A DNA stretch of 64,000 bases, from NCBI RefSeq assembly GCF_003597395.2, contig NC_133770.1, positions 17,405,049 to 17,469,048 of the forward strand, written 5' to 3'. Origin of the DNA: Chelonoidis abingdonii. Taxonomy: Eukaryota; Chordata; Testudines; Testudinidae. Positions within the stretch are counted from its first letter, which is position 1. Each line of letters begins with the position of its first letter. This document shows, in pieces, positions 46,561-56,660 of this stretch. The notes under the pieces are model-generated. The model worked only from the letters and a program-made list of their open reading frames with translations. It was not told the DNA's origin and made no database searches. Both the position numbers and the translations under genes were made by a program.

Positions 46561-46796
46561 GCCTTAAATATGACTTTTGTGCTGGCTCTCTCCACAGGGC
46601 TAGATTTGTCCCCTTGCTTGTAGGAGTCTCATGTTCATTTTCTACAGGACAGTTAGAAACTGATAAACACCATAAGTGAAATTGACAATAAACAGCCTGT
46701 GCCCCCTCCACACTTACTTTACTATAGGCAGGTAAAGAATAGGTCAAGCCCAGAGGTACAGTGTATCTTCCTGAAATAACATGATCAATTTCTTAC

Positions 46797-47076
46797 TTTT
46801 TCTTGATCTGGAGAAAAACTTGATGCCACCGGGTGAGGTAGACGGGTTAGAACTGGGAGAGGATTCTTTGGAAGAGGACCTGAAGATCCCACTGAAGCTC
46901 ATTCGGCGTGGGGAGCGTGGGGGAGACTCCTGATATGGGAAGGGGAACACTGTTTTTGGTGAACCTGGGCTATGTTTAGATCTCACAGGGGCAGAAACGG
47001 GGCTGGAAGGTCGATTTTGGAGCCCTTTTGAGAAAAGGCCTTTCGAAGGGCTGCCCATCTGGTAGCTCTCTTCCAC
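46797..47076 (-). CDS. PRKAG2: PRKAG2 coding exon, Ser/Pro-rich N-terminal extension
   Basis: This exon encodes part of the N-terminal extension of the AMPK gamma-2 subunit, which in the complete protein precedes four AMP/ATP-binding CBS repeats. Read on the minus strand it opens after a cttag acceptor (AG at 47078-47077) and ends at a GTAAGA donor (46796-46791). That gives 280 bp, entering in phase 0 and leaving in phase 1. The translation contains [20 protein letters not shown], then [18 protein letters not shown] and [13 protein letters not shown], which I recognise as strongly conserved in gamma-2. The first codons ([13 protein letters not shown]) are less like the mammalian protein. There are no stops or frameshifts. 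RRMS fits a basophilic-kinase consensus, but that role is inference. It lies 12.7 kb downstream of the 72-bp exon. The paralogues PRKAG1 and PRKAG3 lack this segment, so gamma-2 is the only sensible assignment. Confidence 0.93.
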
Positions 47077-47152
47077 CTAAGGAGGGAAAAGAAAAACAAA
47101 ACATTAATTCAACCCAGTGTGTTCCCTTAAAAGTTTCAGAACCTGCCTCTGT

Positions 47153-47410
47153 GGGTATGTTCATATCACAGCTGGGCATTGGGATTCCCACTGTGGGCAG
47201 ACAGACTCTCACGAGCTCAGCTCAAGCTAGAGTGCTAAGAATAGCAGTATGGATGTTGCGGCACGGGCAGTGGCTCAGGGCACTGACCCGAGTCGAAGCT
47301 CGCCTGAGCCCGGGTTCCAAGCGTGAGCTGCCTCCTGTGGTCCAATGACCACAAGTCTGTCTACATGGCTGGGAATCAGCACCTCCGAGCTGCACTGCAG
47401 CCATAGCTTG
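47153..47410. mobile_element. Harbinger-type MITE, about 258 bp
   Basis: The left end GGGTATGTTCATATCACAGC and the right end agctgcactgcagccatagc are diverged inverses. The interior gatgttgcggcacgggcagt and the palindromic ctcacgagctcagctcaagc are typical of a turtle MITE. It lies only 77 bp upstream of the PRKAG2 exon acceptor. Confidence 0.65.
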
Positions 47411-47928
47411 TGAAGTCATTAATCTCATTACAAGGAAATGAACAACCCTCCCAAACAAACATTCTCAGTGCAATTAGATGTTTGTCTAAGTGTCCAAAAA
47501 CAACAGTCAGGGTGAAATTCACCCCTGTGCAAAGGGCCAGCACAAAGCTCAGTGGGACTGATTTGGTGCATAGGATTGGTGTGGTCCTCAGCACACGGAT
47601 CTATGTCACCCCAACTGCATAAGCTCAGAGGGAAAACTAAAACCAAAAAAATCCCATAAAACGGTTGGGGGAAGAGGAGATTTTCTTATGAATAAAATAT
47701 TTTGATCTTGAAAAGAGTGTGCAACAAGATCCTTGCTCTCCACATTTGCTAGCAGATACCACACATGGACAAAAGTGAGTTTAAGTGCTAGGTTCATCTG
47801 TCTGAAGAGAATTGTATTGAGTTCCAAACCCCTTGCATGCATGTTCCTTCACTCTCATTTGCACTTGGTAAACAAAGGGTAAAAGGTTTGAGCAAACAAC
47901 TTGCAAATGTGCCATCTTAAGCAAGATC

Positions 47929-48587
47929 CTCACACTCTACAAGGCAGCATGAATGGAAGGAGGGGAGACAGCATGAGAGTCACTCACCATGTGTGAGAGA
48001 GAGACGAGCATTGCCCCTTTAAGTATGCTGCCACCATTCTAAGTACACTGCCCTTTTAAAGTAGATCAGCAATTTGGGACAGCAGCTGCTGCCAGCAAAC
48101 TCCCTCTGTCCTGAGCCCTGTGGTGTTCCCCCCCGCCCCTCATGGAGATGAGGTACGGGGGATAGGAAAGGCATGAGGGGGTAGGAGAGGGGTGAGGGGG
48201 ACACCCTAACATTAGCGCCCCTCCCCCCCCTTTGCACAGCATACAGGAGGCTCCCAGGAGCAGCTCCAAGGCAGAGGGCAGGAGCAGCACATGGCAGTGG
48301 GGGGAGGGACAGCTGAACTGCCTGGCGATTGATAGCCTGCTGGGGAGGTGCCACACAAGGAACTTAGGGGAGCGGAGAGCTGATAGGGGGCTGCTGGCCC
48401 ATCCTGATTCCAAGCCCCCACCAGGTAGCTCCAACAAGCTGCTCTTTCTCCAAGCAGAAAGCAGGCGGCTGCCAAACAACATTATAAGAGAGAACTGCAC
48501 AACTTTAAACAAGCATGTTCTCTAATAGATCAGCAATGTAACAACGAAACAACGTTAACCAGGATGAGTTTAAGTGAGAAGTTACTG
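47929..48587. mobile_element. TA-target DNA transposon, truncated (copy 1)
   Basis: The segment matches 62335-62999: cacactctacaaggcagcat, the GC-rich middle with gagcagctccaaggcaga, and the right end gtgagaagttactg followed by TA (48588-48589). The left third is missing. Confidence 0.8.
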
Positions 48588-48821
48588 TATAAAACTACAG
48601 TCCAGGCCCTGAGGAGTTTATAATCAAAGATGACAAGCAACCTATGGTAGGGAGAGAAATACAATCAGATTTACATAATTTTTATATACACATATTCATT
48701 TTTACATGAATATAAACACTCAGCTATCTCTGACTGCCCCATAACCTTCATGGAAGGAGTGGGTCTTGATGGGAGGGTCTATAATTTTGACAGAACAGAA
48801 CTATTTATATTAATTCTAACT

Positions 48822-49131
48822 TGGGGTAAGCAATCTATGGCACACGTGCCAAACGCGCCACACGAGCTGATTTTCAGTGGCACTCACACTGCCTGGGTCC
48901 TGGCCACCGGTCCGGGGGGCTCTGCATTTTAATTTAATTTTAAATTAAGCTTCTTAAACATTTTAAAAATCTTTTTTACTTTTTATATAACAATAGTTTA
49001 GTTATATATTATAGACTTATAGAAAGAGACCACCAAAAAATGTTAAAATGTATTACCGGCATGTGAAACCTTAGATTAGAGAGAATAAATGAAGACTCGG
49101 CATAGCACTTCTGAAAGGTTGCCGACCCCTG
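48822..49131. mobile_element. Non-autonomous hAT element, 310 bp
   Basis: The termini tggggtaagcaatctatggc and gaaaggttgccgacccctg are inverted with changes. The 8-bp duplication TTCTAACT is exact (48814-48821, 49132-49139). The interior is AT-rich. Confidence 0.9.
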
Positions 49132-49189
49132 TTCTAACTGTAGCACTATATAATGGACTTGACCATTTCCTTTCTACAGAAAAGAAGGA

Positions 49190-49750
49190 TGATCTTATGG
49201 TTAAGGCACTTGACTGGGATTTTCCAGTTCTGTCACAGACTCCTTGTGTGTCCTTGAGAAAGTCACTTTCTCTAATGCATGAGTTCTGCCCCCGCCCACC
49301 ATCTATATAATGAGAATACTTCCTTTACTTAGACTGTAAGCCAGTGGTGCCCAAACTTTTCTTCTCGTGCCCCCCCCTTACCAGTAATGGAATGTTTCCA
49401 TGCCCCCCTGGCCTGCGAGCAGAGTCATGGCTGGGCCGCAGCTGGGGCCAGGAGCAAAGCCGCAGCCAGGAGCCAAGAGTGGGGGCCGAGGGCCAGTAGT
49501 AGGGGCCGGAGTGGAACTGGGGGCAGAGCAGGGCTAGGTAGCACTCCCTCCCTGGCCCTCTGCCCTGTGGGGCTGGCCCAGACCCCACTGCACCCCAGTG
49601 GACAGTCTTCCATGCTCCCTGGGGGGGGTGTCCCACAGTTTTTGGACCATTGCTGTAAGCTCTCTGGGGCAAAGATCATTTTTGTTATCTGTTTGTAGAG
49701 CACGAAGGGCTTGATCCTGCAGGCACTACCATAATATAAATAAAAACGGT
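49190..49750 (+). repeat. Amniote MIR-type SINE, split by a hAT
   Basis: The left part (gatcttatggttaaggcact, gtgtccttgagaaagtcact, ttagactgtaagc) continues after the hAT at 49653 with ctgtaagctctctggggcaa and tgtttgtagagcacg. These are the body and tail of one SINE copy. Confidence 0.7.
49342..49652. mobile_element. Non-autonomous hAT element, 311 bp
   Basis: It starts CAGTGGTGCCCAAACTTTTC and ends cagtttttggaccattg. CTGTAAGC is exact on both sides (49334-49341, 49653-49660). The GC-rich centre has a repeated gccaggagcaaagccgcagc pattern and compositional ORFs. Confidence 0.92.
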
Positions 49751-49751
49751 A

Positions 49752-51510
49752 CTTAGTATACTAAGTAAACATCTTCAAAGTAGTAACATTTTTTAAAGCT
49801 ATTGCTAATTTTACAGAAATATTACAATTCAATTCATATGATTAAGCTGACTGAAATTATTGCCACATAGCTTTTGCTCACAAGTGTATCTTCTGAAACA
49901 GCCAATTAACATGAGAAGCTGATATTCACAGCATATCCGGAGAATACTGCAAATTTAAATTTGGTTATGGCAAAGACATTAACTGGAAGGGAGGGTAAGA
50001 GGCATAGTTCTATAAATTTGAGTCCATCATCATTCATAACCACAAAGCTGCAATCACTACAATTTCAGAACACTTGCAAATGGATAATTTCACTAATATC
50101 TTACCTAAAGACAAGTCCAGTAAGAATGTAAAATAGTGAAATGTCAATAATTTTTCGTGTGTCACCTTTATTAGCTTTTCCCCCCTGAAGACTTATCTAG
50201 CAATATCAAAACAATGATAAAAGATACCGTTTTAAGTGTTTGTTTATAGTACAGGACTTTCCTGTGCTAACGCATCTACAGAAATTTGGGGGCAAAAAAA
50301 ATAATTAAAGTTTAGACATTTCTTAAGTAACTTATCAATGTATCCTGTTTAAATATTATGAAAGAAAACTGTTCTGAAATAGTATGCAGAAGCAGCAGTA
50401 TCTTTTATTCACTTGATCATGAGTAAGAGAAATGGTGGTGATCAATCAGCTGAGCACCAGGGGGAGAAGCAGAACATTTTAAGTGCATGTTACTAAATGA
50501 AAGGAAATTACTGCCATGAGTTCTTTCATAATAGACCTGCATGCTCTTTACATACATGTCACTCCATCACAGAGGGATAGAAGCCTGTGACTTTTCTGGG
50601 CAACAGAATAGTACTTCCTTCTTAGAATATCTGAGGCTAACAGCTTAGTAGATTTCCAAAAAGGACGAGTCATTTATATAAAAAAGCAGCAACAATTTAG
50701 CCTTGCTAGTATATGTCACAAGTCACTATCAATCTTCACGCTTCAAGGCACAAAACCATCACCAGCTGGAGTCAAGAAGAAATTTCTCCCATGGTATAGA
50801 ATTGAATAGTCTGATGCACTTGTGAGGTTCTTATTTCTTCCTCTGAAGCATCCATAATTGGCTGCTGTTTAAGACAGGATACAAGACCAGATGGATCATT
50901 TTTCTTGTTCTTTATGTTCCTTGCGGTATACTTTCAAAGTCAAGTAGGAATCTAACTCCCATTTGTGGCTTTGAAAAATCTGGCTGTGATGTAGATGCAA
51001 ATGTCACTCTCCAGTTTCTCTCAGTGATAACCCTCTCACATTATTGTATATTGGTGCTGGAAAACAAGCACAGTGTGAATAGGACAGGTCTATATGTATG
51101 TGATACATGACACAATGGCTCATTCAATCCAGACTGGATAAGTGGGTATTAAGAGATAAGTGATCGAAATAAACAATGGAAACACAATGTAAATTAATAC
51201 GTACGCAAGTGAGGTCTAATGAAATAAAATGAAAACATGTTCACTGGCTAAGACAGTCTAAGTCAAAGATGCCAAGTTCAAACACCTAATTAAAGAAGGG
51301 AAAGCTTCCTGCACTGCTGAGTTGGGGCAGAGCACATATTCACAGGGGTTTTTAAGATCCAGGTTTAAGCTAAGTGTCCCTAAAACTTGGATTGAGGCTG
51401 CAAGCATTGGCAAGGATAGAGAGGGGAGGCTGTGTGATACATTGCTCACTAATACCTTGAAGACCCTATTCTGCTTTTTGGATGACATGTAAAATGGTCA
51501 TTAAAAAACT
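49752..51510. other. Intron stretch without an identifiable feature
   Basis: I see AT-rich intron and no classifiable repeat or exon. Confidence 0.4.
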
Positions 51511-51518
51511 CCCTACCA

Positions 51519-51893
51519 CAGAGGTGGCCAAACTGTGGCTCACGAGCCATGTGCGGTTCTTTAACAAATGTGGCTCGTAGAACTCCTGCAATGCTCCCCC
51601 ATGCTCCATCCACCTGCCTGGGAGGGGGAGCTCAAGACCTCTGCCTTGCAGTGGGCTGGTGGGGTACGGGTTTCTGCCCAGCGGGCAGTGGGGTCTCGGG
51701 GTTTCAGCCCTGCGAGGTGCTCCTTCTGGGGCTCAGGGCTTCAGCAGGAGCAGGGCTGAATCCCCAAGTCCTGTCAGGTGCCTCCCGCAGGGCTGAAGCC
51801 CCAAGCCCTAGCCCCCACCAGATGTGCCCTGGCTCTCGAATTTCTGATGATTGTTGTATGTGGCCTGGAGGGCCAGTAAGTCTGGCCACCCTG
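51519..51893. mobile_element. Non-autonomous hAT element, 375 bp
   Basis: The ends CAGAGGTGGCCAAACTGTGG and agtaagtctggccaccctg are inverted. CCCTACCA (51511-51518) and CCCTAGCA (51894-51901) form an 8-bp duplication with one change. Confidence 0.9.
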
Positions 51894-52199
51894 CCCTAGC
51901 ACTTTTCACTGGAGCTGTGTTAACCTGGGCACCTTAGTGAAAATTCAGCCCAGGTAACTGCATCCTGCCTAACAAACTTCCCCTTCTAGTTTCATCTGGA
52001 TATGGTATTCTTCTTCACTTTCTACCCTCACCTGCTGATGTTGCCGTGCACTGTCAGGCAGATTTCATGTGCCATCCCAGAGAAGGCCACACTTCAGTGG
52101 CAATGTGATTTCTCTACTTAATATCGTTTGTAAAGTATGTTGAGTTCTTTCAGCATAAAAAACACTATACAAGATTATCTAGAAATGTATCGACATATT

Positions 52200-53000
52200 T
52201 CATCAGACATCCCCTCCAATCTGGTTCCATCCTTCCACTCCACTGAAACTGCTCTCACCAAAGTCTCTAATTATAGCTTCCTGTACTCCATCCTCCTCCT
52301 TTCTGCTGCTCTTTAAGCTACTTCTCTCTCCCTTCTCCTCAATACCCCATTCTCCCTAGGTTTTCAGGGCAATGTTCTCTAAGATCCCCATTCTCTCTCT
52401 GACCACTCTTTCAGCATTTCTTTTAATGTCTCCCATCCTCCCTCATTCACCCCCTCACCATAGATGTTCAACACAGCTCTGTTGTTGGTCCTCACATGAT
52501 CTTCGTCTACACCCTATCCCTGGACAACTTTATCTGGAGACACAGATTAAACTATCATCTCTATGCTGAGGACTCCATACTTCTCCACCCCTGATCTCGG
52601 AGCCAAATCCCACACTTTGGCACCTCTGAATTTCTGACTGGATGATTCACTGACCACTCAAGCTTATACAGCCAAGACAAAAGTTAATCAATCTGTTCTC
52701 CTAAACGAATATCATCTTCCCCGTTCTCCATCACTGCTAATATTACTCAACATCCTCCTCTTCATCTTCAACCCTGCCTCTTGTTCCTCCCTCACATCCA
52801 AATCTTGTGGCTTTCTTTCCTCTATTTCTTACTTAAAATCTGATTCTTCTGTTCTGTCCCAAAAGCTAAGGCACTTGTCTGGACTTTGGTCTTGAAGACT
52901 GCAAAGTGCTCTTCTCTGGCCTCCTGGATACACATACCACTACTCTAAAATCTATCCCAAACACTGCTGCTAAAATGATCCCTCTCACCATCCATCTGAC
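52200..53000 (+). repeat. Old LINE relic, L2/CR1-related (tentative)
   Basis: The pyrimidine-rich plus strand keeps scattered blocks such as ctctgttgttggtcctcaca and acaccctatccctggacaac. A tail-like ctaaaatctatcccaaacactgctgctaaaatgatcc also remains, resembling the C-terminal RT region of L2-like elements. It has many stops. I cannot place the clade. Confidence 0.35.
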
Positions 53001-53298
53001 CATGAGTTCAAAGGAATTTGTGGTGCCCAGCACCTCTGAAAATTCAGTCCACTTTGATTCAACTTCCAACTGTGTATTTAGATGCTTGACTATAGGTACT
53101 CAGGTTTGAAAATATTGTCTTATTACCAGACTAGAAATGGGCTCAAACTAATATCCTGATTTTTGGACACTGCTGAATTTAGGGAATATTTTGATCTGAA
53201 ATTTGTGCCTTGAACCCAGCTCCTATTAAATACTCCTGTACTGCCTTTCCCCCTCTTTCCATTCAAAGGGGCTAGGATGTTTATGGAACATTTGGTTT

Positions 53299-53610
53299 TT
53301 GTTATCTTTCTCTTTCAGAGAGTTATTTGACCTTAATTATGCTTCTATACTGAAAAAAATGAAGGCAGATTTACAGAAGAGGATTCTCCTTCCACTTTCC
53401 TTGATGGGGAGAATAAATGTAATTAGAAGTCTGTACTTATTTCCTGCCCTTCCAGTGAATCTCAATAAGAGGCTCTTTGATAAACTTAATTGGATGATTT
53501 CCTCATTCCGGTGGAACAAAAGATTCATAGAATCAGAAGAACTGGCTTGATTAGACCAGAAGATAATGGAGGGTTTGCATTCCCGTGCAGCATGTGGTTA
53601 TGCTCTGCAC
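53299..53610 (+). pseudogene. L1/Tx1-like reverse-transcriptase C-terminal fragment
   Basis: The plus-strand frame gives ILLPLSLMGRINVIRSLYLF, then LPVNLNKRLFDKLNWMISSF and RWNKR, the LSLxGRIxVIK ... FxW pattern after the RT domain of L1-clade LINEs. The frame ends at TGA (53548-53550), and the degraded reading continues for about 60 bp. Confidence 0.75.
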
Positions 53611-53831
53611 TATTACTTTCCTTGATTCTGCATAAGTGACAGTAAGGAGATGATAAAGCATCCTAAAGATTCAGAGAGATGTCACTTTCCTAAAATAAAA
53701 TAGGATGTGACCAAGTTGGCTGACCCAGTAGCCTAGTGAGAGTGCTCTGAGCTTCCATGTGAATGACTTGGGTTATGTTTCTGATCTCAGTTCCCAGAGC
53801 CAGCAGGGGCAGGAAGTACTTTAGAGGCTGA

Positions 53832-54109
53832 GGCCACACTACACTACAGGTGCTAGTGTGGCAAACCTACAGCACTGCAGCTATGCCACTGTACACACTT
53901 CTTACAATGATGGAAGAGGTTTTTCCATGGCTGTAGTTGATCTACCTCTTCAAGCAGCAGTAGTGAGATCGACGGAAAAATTCTTTTATCAACCAAGCCA
54001 TAGCTACACGGGGTTTAGGTCAGCTTAACTATGGAGCTCATGGGTGTGAATTTTTTGCACTCCTGGGTGACGTAGCTAGTCAATCTAAATTTTAAGCGTA
54101 AACCAGGCC
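53832..54109. mobile_element. PIF/Harbinger-type MITE, 278 bp
   Basis: It starts GGCCACACTACACTACAG and ends gcgtaaaccaggcc, with TGA on both sides (53829-53831, 54110-54112). The ends are diverged inverses. Confidence 0.75.
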
Positions 54110-54893
54110 TGAGTATTCAGCACTCACAGAAAAAGAAGTGCCCACTGTTAATACAGAGCCCTTGGGGGCACTCCTTAATGGAGTCTCATCCGTTCTTCTT
54201 CAGCGGACATGATGGGAACTGCAGCACAGGGTATCAATGCAGTGAGAGAAAAATGAGTAAATTCCCTAGGTTCAAAAAGAGATGGACAGGAGAGACAATA
54301 AGTGGCAGGCACATTAATTATTAATAACCCTCTATGCCCAGCACACAGAGGGTTGGAGAATGGAAAATCCCCCAGGGAAGGACAGGGAGGGACAAAACGT
54401 TAGAAATTTCTTTTTAAATGAGATACATTCCCTAGCATTGGAGACCATCACCGGAAAGAGCTGGAGGAGAGAGGATCCTGGATTCCCTGAAGAACACTAA
54501 GACCCAAAGCGCTCTCAGGAAGGGTCAGAAAACTAAGGAAGGGTCTTGCATGCAGGGATGGGTGGGAGTACCCACCTGGGTAGTGCTCTGGGAAAGGCTT
54601 GCTTCAGCTATTAGAGACAATCAAGTAAAACTAATCAAGTCTTTATGATCCTTTGTATCTAAGGTATCACTATTTTTTATTTCTGTGGTTAATTCCTGTT
54701 TATGTCAAGATAAGGTCTAACACAGAAGCCTCCTTTGCTAGATGCAATACTCTGTGAGTTAAGGAATTGTCTTCTTTAGCTTTTTGAAGTTATAAGAATA
54801 TTTTAGTACTGGAAGCATGAGAGGATATGGTGCTCAGATTGAAGTCCCTCATGATAATGCATTTTTTTTCTCCTCTACACATTACAGATATGG

Positions 54894-55190
54894 CTAAACA
54901 AACCAATCATTCTGTTCTTTAGTGTGATTTGGTGGTCTGTAGCAGATGGCAACTGGTATCCCATCTTCTACTTTATCTGTTAGAATATTAATCCATATGA
55001 ATTCAAGATCATTTGCTTCCAATTTTCCAGTGGAAACAGGAAACGCTATATTGGACAGAATGTCACTCCCCATCCCCTTTTGCCCACTCAATCCTTCCTA
55101 AATAGACCAAACCATTATCTCGCATTCCAATTTTGTGACTCTTTCCACCAGATTTCAGTAATGCCAGCTAGATCAAGTTTATGCTCATAA
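54894..55190 (-). pseudogene. CR1 endonuclease fragment (inverted block)
   Basis: The minus frame encodes NDLEFIWINILTDKVEDGIP and VAICYRPPNHTKEQNDWF, the part of the CR1 endonuclease before the GDFN motif. GDFN-like sequence continues degraded to about 54840. Confidence 0.7.
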
Positions 55191-55549
55191 ATGAGCAATT
55201 CCAATTCTAACAATAGTATTTACATCTTATGTAAAGTCAGCTTAACTTCAGTACCCAAAAAGATAATGGAGCAAATAATTTGCAAATACCTAGAAGATAA
55301 TAAGGTAATAAATAACAGTCAGCATGGATTTGTCAACAACAAATCATGTCAAACCAATTTAATAGCTTTCTTTGACAGAGTAACAAGCCTTGTGCATGCG
55401 GGGAAGCAGGAGATGTGATATATCTTGACTTTAGTGAGGCTTTTGATACGGTCTCACATGACGTTCTCATAAACTAAGAAAAACACAACCTAGATGGAGC
55501 TACAATATGGTAGGTGCATAACTGGTTGAAAAACCATTCCCAGAGAGTC
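55191..55549 (+). pseudogene. CR1 reverse-transcriptase fragment
   Basis: The plus frame encodes VSLTSVPKKIMEQIICKYLE and NNSQHGFVNNKSCQTNLIAF, then in a shifted frame a degraded LDFSKAFDTV-like block near 55430-55450. The rest is lost to the inserted transposon and a deletion. Confidence 0.8.
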
Positions 55550-56012
55550 CAGTAACTTCTCACAAAGTCATCCCGGTTAATGTTGTTATGTTGCTGATCT
55601 ATTAGAGAACATGCTCGTTTAAAGTTGCGCAATGCCACCTGCTTTGTCCACCACTTGCAGGAAGAGCAGCCCATTGGAGCTACCCGGTGGGGGCTTGGAA
55701 CCAGGGTGGACCGGCAGCCCCCCATCAACTCCCCTAAGTTCCCTGTGGACAGCCGCCCAGCAGGCTATCAATTACCGGGCATTCAGGTGTCCCTCCCTGC
55801 ACTGCCATGTGCTGCTCCTGCCCTCTGCCTTGGAGCTGCTCCTGGGAGCCTCCTGCTTGCTTACAGGGGATGGGGGGAAAAGAGGGATGCTGATGTCAGG
55901 GCGTCCCCCTCACCCTGCTCCTACCCCTCCTCCTGTATCCCATCTCCACAAAGCAGGGAAGGGACATGACAGGAGACAGGGCCAGGACAGAGGGAGCTTG
56001 CCAGCTGCCTAG
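55550..56012. mobile_element. TA-target DNA transposon, truncated (copy 2, inverted)
   Basis: It starts CAGTAACTTCTCACAAAGTC. Its sequence (atgttgctgatctattagag, agcagcccattggagctacc) is the inverse of 47929-48587. The other end is missing at about 56012, where CR1 sequence resumes after a gap. Confidence 0.8.
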
Positions 56013-56660
56013 GAAACGGTACTGCAGAAAGGAATCTGGGGGTCATATTGGATCAACAAGCTAAATAGCAATGAACAATGTAACACTGTTGCAAAAAAAG
56101 CAAACACCATTCTGGGATGTATTAGCAGGAGTGTTGTAAGGAAGGCACAAGAAGTAATTCTTCCGCTCTATTCCACGCTGATTAGGCCTCAACTGGACTA
56201 TTATGTCCAGTTCTGGGTGCCACATTTCAGGAAACAAGTGGACAACTGGAGAAAATCCAAAGAAGAGCAACAAAAATGATTAAAGGTCTAGCAAACATGA
56301 CCTATGAGGGAAGATTGAAAAAACTGGAGCAGAGAAGACTGACAACAGTTTTTGAGTACATAAAAGGTTGTTATTAGGAGAAGGGCGGTAAATTGTTCTT
56401 GTTAATCTCTGAGAATAGGACAAGGACAAGGACAAGGACAAGAAGCAAAGGCGGTATAGGTTGGACATTAGGGAAAATTTCCTAACAATCAGGATAGTTA
56501 AGCACTGCAATAAAATTATCTAGGGAGGTTCTGGATTCTCCATCGTTGTCTAACTTGCTCTTAAAAATCTCCAAACGCCATAGTCTAAGTGCGGGGGACT
56601 GGACTAGATGACCTCTCAAGGTCCCTTCCAGTCCTACAATTCTATGATTCTATATATCAG

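Larger units (their letters stand above)
1..46796 (-). other. PRKAG2: PRKAG2 intron downstream of the 280-bp exon (partial)
   Basis: The sequence from the GTAAGA donor to the start of the window is intronic for PRKAG2; the next exon was not found, so the intron exceeds 46.8 kb. It is filled by transposons listed separately. No further PRKAG2-like peptide with splice sites was seen, including no candidate for the alternative first exons known from mammalian short isoforms. Short or divergent exons could still be missed by eye. Confidence 0.8.
54640..56660 (+). mobile_element. CR1 LINE with inverted 5' segment
   Basis: 54640-55190 is CR1 endonuclease on minus. 55191-55549 is RT on plus and 56013-56660 is the 3' region on plus, ending attctatgattctatata. 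A TA-target transposon sits at 55550-56012. The inverted 5' block with its upstream side at the junction is the signature of twin priming. A GGACAA tandem run lies at about 56418-56441. Confidence 0.82.

Noticed and set aside
48066..48525. ORFs on both strands in a GC-rich block
   Set aside because: They belong to the TA-target transposon shared with 55550-56012 and 61944-62999, where the frames are not conserved.
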